NCBI RefSeq assembly: GCF_027483985.1
Contig: NZ_JAIXTJ010000026.1
Span: 1 to 47,462, forward strand
Length of the DNA: 47,462 nucleotides
Direction of reading: 5' to 3'
From: Flavobacterium sp.
GTDB lineage: Bacteria > Bacteroidota > Bacteroidia > Flavobacteriales > Flavobacteriaceae
The translations under genes and the position numbers were made by a program. Shown piece by piece: positions 42,901 through 47,462 of the stretch; the stretch's first letter is position 1; each line of letters begins with the position of its first letter. Under the pieces are notes generated by a model. That model made no database searches, was not told where the DNA came from, and was given only the letters and a program-made list of their open reading frames with translations.

Positions 42901-43086
42901 CGTATAAACCATTGTTGCACCAGCCGTAGTATTAGCAACAGTAAAATTTAAAGTTCCATTTGCTGTGCAAGTTTCATTAGTTTTTGTAACATTTAATGTA
43001 AAACTAGCCAATTGACAATAAGCAAGATTTGAAAAGAAAAAAAACAACCCAAAAATGGTTAATGACTTGAAATCGATTTTATACAT
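39901..43086 (-). CDS. Large T9SS-secreted adhesin-like protein (type-B C-terminal domain)
   Basis: 1061 residues with signal peptide (MYKIDFKSLTIFGLFFFFSNLAYCQ). The body is beta-rich and carries five DxCG elements (about residues 177, 279, 361, 446 and 631), each ending an FTVxDxCGxx type module, then Ig/PKD-like domains (two close copies of YNWTGPNGF, about 840-960). The last 90 residues (IPNGITPNNDGYNDSLDL, LQIFSRWGRLVYE, ATYFYFAQLKTG) form the gliding-motility-type C-terminal domain TIGR04131, which directs T9SS export. The role is likely surface adhesion or matrix binding. No PorP/SprF-like partner gene is adjacent. The gene has no clear promoter match. Confidence 0.9.
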   Translation of the reverse strand: MYKIDFKSLTIFGLFFFFSNLAYCQLASFTLNVTKTNETCTANGTLNFTVANTTAGATMVYTIYQLPNLTTPISVQNTTSFSGLVAGTYRVVATQSLGSLTNSQQQDITIVNQIVLLTYSLSGNNEICGADGSITVNTLTGTAVSYEIFSGPIVRPLQPSNVFTGLVAGQYNVRVFDACGEGVVQTFTVLNTPADLGIGVSNTIDILNCTLTKISISIQNIPNSVIVYPLQITISVNPPSGGAPIVYNNTITSSNNLQVIQDIILYPNQYYTYDVSVIDGCGNTYNRNDVVVYSSTVPILSRQNLFCNDYNIIIHNALSAVLIDGPLGIPYALPYTVIPNTSGDLELFTSIPGTYTFTTVDVCGVVRVQQIILAADNGFFFLGSLVGCTPGLATLSAGVNLQTAILTQAPASYTTNLPLNLSSSISSGFFKLVDVPLGTYVFTFTDTCGNSSIKTINANVGYIQNTNIDVIENCGSFDIYLNHTSNSNNNNPKLYWLQQYNPITNQWFNPVNGTIYFGGTLSVANAIPLVNQTTNYNFAFLGHFRILTSFYSAADCTNVLYEFDYDGLPKINDVYSFLCNNGTYDVFVDAVGIQPLIYRITQKNGLPFNLQNGNSSVFLGLPAAVYNFQVEDACGNILNSLFEVPRPFNFAITPIDFCNGQPGSLTLPNFSIFQYEWWKDNATTTILSTTNTLAFPTFNSVTDVGVYHVRVRYTGNPNSCIDFTLDYTISTNAFNPNAGQNNAITYCGNPNNIDLFSLILGSYDTGGTWQEISSSGMLTNNIWNATNVPSGIYNFKYKVIGLCNTFDEAIITITIKSLPSTPLASVDPIVCDSNTLNLFATLIPNTIYNWTGPNGFYSTDQNPTINSISNLMSGTYTVNVIQDGCVSGSSSVNVLVNPLPNFAIESACLSLNFVLTATPIQNSFETSSVSYNWTGPNGFSAIGNPIQITGGERGLYYATITDANGCSATQSIDVQTTFCEIPNGITPNNDGYNDSLDLIGLEVLNLQIFSRWGRLVYEKANYLDEWFGQNNNGGDLPDATYFYFAQLKTGETKRGWILVFR

Positions 43087-43196
43087 GAAAGCCTATTTAT
43101 ATTTAAAGATGCAGATATTAAATTTTGGTTGCGTTGAATTGTTAAATATAAAAAAATAAAAATAAAAAACACAGCATATTATCTAAAACAATTCAA

Positions 43197-43204
43197 TAAA
43201 TTTG
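43197..43204 (+). promoter_or_regulatory. -7 box for the AAA_28/MepB pair
   Basis: TAAATTTG matches TAnnTTTG and ends 20 bases before the TTG start at 43224. An in-frame stop codon overlaps it, which rules out a longer protein. Confidence 0.5.
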
Positions 43205-43223
43205 CGCCTTATTTCAAAAAATT

Positions 43224-43760
43224 TTGGAAAAAGAAATTGTAGTTATTATTGGCGGTCCTGGAACAGGAAAAACAACAATCATTGATAATTTAATATCAAA
43301 AGGTTTTTGTTGTTATCCCGAAGTTTCGCGTGAAATTATTAGCGAAGCGCAAAAACAAGGAATCGAGCAACTTTTTCTTGAAAAACCATTGCTTTTCAGC
43401 GAGTTACTCCTTGAAGGAAGAAAAAAACAATTCAATAATGCTAAAAAAGAAACACACAAAACGGTTTTCCTAGACAGAGGAATTCCGGATGTTTTGGCTT
43501 ATATGCATTACATTGGTGATAGTTATCCTGCATTTTTTCACGAGGCTTGTACCGAACATAAATACGACAGAATATTCATCCTTCCACCTTGGGAAGAGAT
43601 TTATGTCAGCGATGATGAGCGTTATGAAAACTACGAACAAGCCAAATTAATCTACAACCACCTTGTAGAAACTTATGAAAAATATGGTTACAACTTAATC
43701 GAAGTTCCAAAAGGCACGGTTGAGGAACGTACAAATTATATTTTACAATCTTTACAATAA
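43224..43760 (+). CDS. AAA_28-type ATPase / NTPase
   Basis: 178 residues. The start is a TTG (43224): the only codons upstream before an in-frame TAA (43197) are weaker, and the Walker A motif GGPGTGKTT begins at residue 9, so the start must be close to here. It then has CCYPEVSREIISEAQ and TVFLDRGIPDVLAYMH (Walker B-like FLDRG), matching the small AAA_28 family of predicted ATP- or GTP-dependent kinases. The likely substrate is unknown. The stop codon is followed directly by the ATG of the MepB gene, indicating coupled translation. Confidence 0.8.
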   Translation: MEKEIVVIIGGPGTGKTTIIDNLISKGFCCYPEVSREIISEAQKQGIEQLFLEKPLLFSELLLEGRKKQFNNAKKETHKTVFLDRGIPDVLAYMHYIGDSYPAFFHEACTEHKYDRIFILPPWEEIYVSDDERYENYEQAKLIYNHLVETYEKYGYNLIEVPKGTVEERTNYILQSLQ

Positions 43761-44255
43761 ATGACGGTTCAAGAACTAGAAAAGACTTCAAGCTTAGTTT
43801 TTGAAAATTTGGAATTAAAAATCCGAAATCTAATTATAGAAAAAGAAAGTCAAGAATATTGCGCTGCTCAATTTGAACTCAACAATTCAAAAATAATTTT
43901 TCGAAAAGCAAAAGTTACACCAACTAAAATTGGACAATTCGTTACTTTATGGAAACGAATTAAGGACAAACCAATTGAGCCGTTTTCATCAACAGATAAC
44001 TTTGACTTTGTGATTATTAATTGTGAAACTCAATTTAACTTCGGACAATTTATATTTCCAAAAACTGTTTTAGAAGAAAAAGGATATCTTCAAAGTCAAT
44101 CTATAAAAGGGAAGTTAGGATTTAGAGTTTACCCTTCTTGGGATAAAACAGAAAACAAGCAAGCACAACAGACTCAGAATTGGCAATTAAATTATTTTAT
44201 AGCAACACCAATTTCTATTTCGAAAGCGAAATCACTTTATTCAAAAAATCTATAA
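43761..44255 (+). CDS. MepB-family protein
   Basis: 164 residues. The run QEYCAAQFELNNSKIIFRKAKVTPTKIGQFVTLWKR followed by FDFVIINCE and GQFIFPKTVL matches MepB (PF08877), the third gene of the Staphylococcus mepRAB locus, whose biochemical function is unknown. No MepA-type efflux pump is next to it here; the partner is instead an AAA_28 ATPase upstream, with no intervening base. The protein is soluble and has no signal peptide. Confidence 0.8.
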   Translation: MTVQELEKTSSLVFENLELKIRNLIIEKESQEYCAAQFELNNSKIIFRKAKVTPTKIGQFVTLWKRIKDKPIEPFSSTDNFDFVIINCETQFNFGQFIFPKTVLEEKGYLQSQSIKGKLGFRVYPSWDKTENKQAQQTQNWQLNYFIATPISISKAKSLYSKNL

Positions 44256-44332
44256 GTCTAATTATATTTATTGTTTTTACTACTTTTACGAAATATTCCT
44301 ATTTTAAAATTTTTAAATCGTAATTGAATACA

Positions 44333-46228
44333 ATGTCTAAACCATTAGAAATCCTTCAAAAATATTGGAATCACGATGCGTTTAGAACTCCGCAAGAAGA
44401 AATAATTACCTCTGTTTTAGCAGGAAAAGACACCTTTGGTTTAATGCCAACTGGTGGCGGAAAATCAATTACTTTTCAAGTTCCAGCAATGATGAGGGAA
44501 GGCATTTGCTTAGTCATCTCTCCATTAATTGCGTTGATGAAAGACCAGGTGCAAAACTTGCAAAACAAAGGAATCAAAGCCATTGCTTTAACTGGTGGAA
44601 TAGCATCAGATGAAATCATTGACTTATTAGATAATTGTCAATTTGGAAATTATAAATTCCTGTATTTATCGCCTGAACGATTACAAAGCGATTGGATTTT
44701 AGAAAGAATAAAAGGTCTTCCTATAAATTTGATTGCTATTGACGAAGCGCACTGTGTATCGCAATGGGGACACGATTTTAGACCTGCTTATTTAAAAATA
44801 TCAAAGCTCAAAGAATTTTTTCCGAAGGTAGCTTTTTTAGCCCTAACAGCTTCAGCAACGAAACGAGTTCAAGAAGATATTATTAAGCAATTGCAACTTG
44901 AAAATCCTGCTGTTCTTACAAAATCATTTGCTAGAGAAAATTTGGCCTATATGGTTTTTAATGTCGAAGATAAATTGCATTTGATGGAGCAAATTCTGAA
45001 GAAAAATCCGCAGCCATCCATCATTTATGTCACTAATAGAAAATCTTGTTCAGAAACCGTTAAGCAATTAGAATCGTTAGGATTTTCAGCTACTTTTTAT
45101 CACGGTGGATTAGCTCCAAAAGACAAAGAAAACCACATGCAACTTTGGATGAAGGAAAAAGTTCAAATAATGGTGGCTACCAACGCTTTCGGAATGGGAA
45201 TTGATAAAGCAAATGTAAAAACCGTAATTCATTTGCACATTCCACCCAATCTTGAAAACTACTATCAAGAAGCTGGCCGTGCCGGACGAAATGGCGAAAA
45301 AGCCTTTGCTGTTTTATTAACCAATCCGTCGGATGTAATTCACGTTGAGGCACAATTTTTAAGTATTCTATCAGATAAAGCCTTTTTAAATTTGGTTTTT
45401 GTAAAACTCTGCAACTTTTTTCAAATTGCTTATGGCGAAGGAATTGACGAAAAGTTTAACTTTAACATCAATCACTTTTGTACCAAATATAATTTTCCTG
45501 TACTTAAAACATACAACGCTTTACAGTTTTTAGATGGACAAGGAATCATAAGTTTATCGCAAGAATATACCGAAAAAATTACAATGCAATTCATTATTGA
45601 GTCTAAAGAAGTCATTCGATATATGAGTTTGAATCCGAGTGATGAAGAAGTTATACTAACCATTTTACGCACCAATCCTGGCGTTTATGAAGCGCAATCG
45701 GTCATCAATATTTCGTTGATTGCAAAAAAAGCTAATTGTGAAGAAAATAAAGTACTTGCAATTCTACACAAATTAAATGAAAAACAAGTTATAGAATTAA
45801 ACGCCAAAAACAATGATGCTACTCTGACCTTTAATGAAGTTCGTGAAGATGAAAGAACAATAAGTCGCGTAATTAAATATCTTGAAGCCCAAAACAAACT
45901 CAAAACCGAACAATTAAAATCGGTTATAAACTATATTAAGGAAGATAAAACCTGTAAAAACAAGCTTCTTTTAGATTACTTTGGCGAAGTTACCAAAAAA
46001 GATTGTGGCGTATGCTCTTATTGTATTTCAAAAAAAACTACACCAAATGATGTAAAAACTTTATCTGAAAAGATCATTGGCTTACTCAAAATTCAAGAAA
46101 TGAATTCAAGAGATATTCAAAAGTTAACCAAATATCCGAAAGACGATGTTATCTTTGCACTTCAAAATTTAATGGAAAACGATAGTATTATCGTACAACC
46201 AAATAATTTATATTCGATAAAAAAATAG
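44333..46228 (+). CDS. recQ: ATP-dependent DNA helicase RecQ
   Basis: 631 residues from ATG 44333; a TTG three codons earlier adds nothing. It has Walker A MPTGGGKS (38-45), the DEAH box (137-140, in AIDEAHCVSQWG) and motif VI QEAGRAGRNGE (from 312). The RecQ-C-terminal zinc cluster is Cys541, Cys558, Cys561, Cys564. A winged-helix-like end follows (SRDIQKLTKYPKDDVIFAL). The HRDC domain of longer RecQs is not visible. It is a 3'-to-5' helicase of recombination and fork repair. Fmt follows on the same strand 47 bases later. Confidence 0.94.
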   Translation: MSKPLEILQKYWNHDAFRTPQEEIITSVLAGKDTFGLMPTGGGKSITFQVPAMMREGICLVISPLIALMKDQVQNLQNKGIKAIALTGGIASDEIIDLLDNCQFGNYKFLYLSPERLQSDWILERIKGLPINLIAIDEAHCVSQWGHDFRPAYLKISKLKEFFPKVAFLALTASATKRVQEDIIKQLQLENPAVLTKSFARENLAYMVFNVEDKLHLMEQILKKNPQPSIIYVTNRKSCSETVKQLESLGFSATFYHGGLAPKDKENHMQLWMKEKVQIMVATNAFGMGIDKANVKTVIHLHIPPNLENYYQEAGRAGRNGEKAFAVLLTNPSDVIHVEAQFLSILSDKAFLNLVFVKLCNFFQIAYGEGIDEKFNFNINHFCTKYNFPVLKTYNALQFLDGQGIISLSQEYTEKITMQFIIESKEVIRYMSLNPSDEEVILTILRTNPGVYEAQSVINISLIAKKANCEENKVLAILHKLNEKQVIELNAKNNDATLTFNEVREDERTISRVIKYLEAQNKLKTEQLKSVINYIKEDKTCKNKLLLDYFGEVTKKDCGVCSYCISKKTTPNDVKTLSEKIIGLLKIQEMNSRDIQKLTKYPKDDVIFALQNLMENDSIIVQPNNLYSIKK

Positions 46229-46275
46229 ATACTAAATTCTGAAAAAAAAATCGGAATTAATTAAAGCATCGCAAA

Positions 46276-47223
46276 ATGGAAAAATTAAGAATCGTTTTTA
46301 TGGGAACACCAGAATTTGCCGTTGGCATTTTGGATACCATAGTAAAAAATAATTATGACGTAGTTGGTGTAATCACTGCTGCTGATAAACCTGCCGGTCG
46401 CGGACAAAAGATAAAATATTCTGCAGTCAAAGAATATGCTCTCGAAAATAACTTAAATTTACTACAGCCAACCAATCTTAAAGACGAAAGCTTTTTAGCA
46501 GACTTAAAAGATTTGAATGCCAATCTGCAAGTAGTAGTTGCTTTTAGAATGCTACCCGAAGTAGTTTGGAGGATGCCAAAATTTGGAACCTTTAATTTAC
46601 ATGCATCACTCCTACCCAATTATCGTGGTGCTGCTCCAATTAATTGGGCTATAATTAATGGCGAAGCAAAAACAGGCGTAACAACATTCTTCATTGACGA
46701 TAAAATTGACACTGGCGCAATGATTTTGAGTAAAGAAACTCCAATTTCCACTACCGAAAGTGCCGGAATATTACACGATAGATTAATGACTATTGGCAGT
46801 GATGCTGTTATAGAAACTTTATCTTTAATTGCAAACGAAAAAGCAACTACCACGATTCAAGTAGATGATTTAGATATAAAAACAGCCTACAAGTTAAATA
46901 AAGAAAATTGCAAAATTAACTTTACTAAATCGGGTATAGAAATTTATAATTTAATTAGAGGATTATCACCTTATCCAAGCGCTTGGTGTTTTATAAAAGA
47001 CAATAATGAAGAATGGAATGTCAAAATATATGAAGCAAAATTAACTTCAGACACACACAATTTAGCAATTGGCTCGTTGGTGACCACCAAAAAAGAGATT
47101 AAGATTGCTGTTGCAGATGGTTTTTTAGAAATACTAAGTTTACAATTTCCTGGTAAAAAACGAATGAAAAGCTTTGAACTGTTAAACGGAATCACCTTTT
47201 CAGCCGATGCAAAAGCGTTGTAA
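46276..47223 (+). CDS. fmt: Methionyl-tRNA formyltransferase
   Basis: 315 residues, usual length. The formyltransferase domain has FMGTPEFAVGILD at the start, the catalytic segment NLHASLLPNYRGAAPINWAI (His109) and FIDDKIDTGAMI. The C-terminal beta-barrel tRNA-binding domain includes YNLIRGLSPYPSAW and LQFPGKKRM. It formylates Met-tRNA for translation initiation using 10-formyl-THF. It is on the same strand as recQ and ends shortly before the HU promoter. Confidence 0.95.
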   Translation: MEKLRIVFMGTPEFAVGILDTIVKNNYDVVGVITAADKPAGRGQKIKYSAVKEYALENNLNLLQPTNLKDESFLADLKDLNANLQVVVAFRMLPEVVWRMPKFGTFNLHASLLPNYRGAAPINWAIINGEAKTGVTTFFIDDKIDTGAMILSKETPISTTESAGILHDRLMTIGSDAVIETLSLIANEKATTTIQVDDLDIKTAYKLNKENCKINFTKSGIEIYNLIRGLSPYPSAWCFIKDNNEEWNVKIYEAKLTSDTHNLAIGSLVTTKKEIKIAVADGFLEILSLQFPGKKRMKSFELLNGITFSADAKAL

Positions 47224-47329
47224 GCTACTGAAATCATTGAAATATTGTCGCTATTTTACTAAAAAGAATAAGTTTTATTAACAAACAAGCTTAGTTATCA
47301 ACAAATTTGGCAAAAATCACGTCAATCAC

Positions 47330-47359
47330 TTGTGTAGTCTGATATTTCTACTAAATTTG
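47330..47359 (+). promoter_or_regulatory. Promoter of the HU gene
   Basis: TTG (47330-47332), a 19-base spacer and TAAATTTG (47352-47359) closely match the consensus. Predicted start is near 47365, giving a leader of about 40 bases. Confidence 0.65.
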
Positions 47360-47404
47360 TTTTGATTAACAAAAAAGTTTAACCAACAATTAATAACTAT
47401 TATT

Positions 47405-47462
47405 ATGAACAAATCAGAATTAATCGATGCTATTGCTGCTGACGCAGGAATTACAAAAGCAG
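47405..47462 (+). CDS. HU-family DNA-binding protein (partial, cut by window)
   Basis: Only the first 19 codons are in the window: MNKSELIDAIAADAGITKA. This is the characteristic N-terminal helix of HU/IHF histone-like proteins, which bend and compact DNA as dimers. The strong promoter upstream and its position after fmt are consistent with an abundant housekeeping protein. The rest lies beyond the right edge. Confidence 0.85.
   Translation, partial: MNKSELIDAIAADAGITKA

Noticed and set aside
43224..44255. AAA_28/MepB pair as toxin-antitoxin module
   Set aside because: Both proteins are larger than typical partners, neither has a known toxin fold, and no autoregulatory operator is visible.
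46229..46275. Terminator between recQ and fmt
   Set aside because: AATTCTGA and TCGGAATT can pair weakly, but the loop is all A residues and no T tract follows.
1..47462. CRISPR array, rRNA, tRNA genes
   Set aside because: No regularly spaced repeats with unique spacers, no GGTTCGA-type T-loop with acceptor stem, and no rRNA-like GC-rich conserved stretches were seen.

Overview
The window looks like chromosomal DNA from a member of the Bacteroidota, most likely Flavobacterium or a close relative in the Flavobacteriaceae. It is visibly AT-rich. Many genes are preceded by the Bacteroidota -7 promoter box TAnnTTTG, sometimes with a TTG or TTTG box 18 to 20 bases upstream. The gene content also fits: a type-B T9SS (gliding-motility-type) C-terminal domain, TonB receptors with carboxypeptidase-like N-terminal domains, DUF4199, DUF4290, DUF5686 and DUF3667 proteins, and the Bacteroidota-type GlmU-like protein. 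No rRNA, tRNA, CRISPR array, transposase or prophage module was seen. The region reads as core chromosome with some lineage-specific pieces.

Layout. 1-8.1 kb: small envelope and housekeeping genes, namely a TPR membrane protein, a lytic transglycosylase, an alpha/beta hydrolase, a small acetyltransferase, a vWA lipoprotein, the tRNA methylthiotransferase MtaB, a GlmU-like protein and zinc-free ribosomal protein L31. 8.3-14.3 kb: a plus-strand operon of DUF4199, family-2 glycosyltransferase, phosphohexomutase and MsbA-like ABC exporter, followed by an unannotated 59-residue membrane protein and a DUF2971 protein. 14.4-19.2 kb: an accessory-looking stretch with an AraC-type regulator, a SnoaL-like lipoprotein, two tandem exported TraB-like (DUF5694) proteins and two tandem DUF3667 membrane proteins. 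19.2-24.8 kb: minus-strand envelope genes comprising a lipoprotein, a bitopic membrane protein, a TonB-dependent receptor and an M23 peptidase.

25.0-27.4 kb: a coiled-coil protein, ZapA, a strong candidate 6S RNA and RNase Y. 27.5-31.1 kb: two paralogous PAS histidine kinases and a single-domain response regulator. 31.2-33.7 kb: XerD, an outer-membrane beta-barrel protein, a 464-base gap with an orphan terminator, and AroQ. 33.9-39.7 kb: a DUF5686 protein, a TSUP permease bracketed by two near-identical hairpins, MurA with Asp in place of the catalytic Cys, DUF4290 and DUF493. 39.9-43.1 kb: a large T9SS-secreted adhesin-like protein. 43.2-47.5 kb: an AAA_28 ATPase and MepB pair, RecQ, Fmt, and the first codons of an HU-family protein at the right edge.

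The strongest non-coding signal is the 6S RNA between zapA and rny, where the link to zapA matches the gene order known in gammaproteobacteria. Other points worth follow-up are the tandem TraB-like pair next to the tandem DUF3667 pair, a 17-base direct repeat with exact 20-base period upstream of a kinase promoter, a palindromic repeat in the leaders of two unrelated genes, the hairpins around the TSUP gene, and the apparently leaderless xerD promoter. I did not find a clear multi-gene defence or mobile system.
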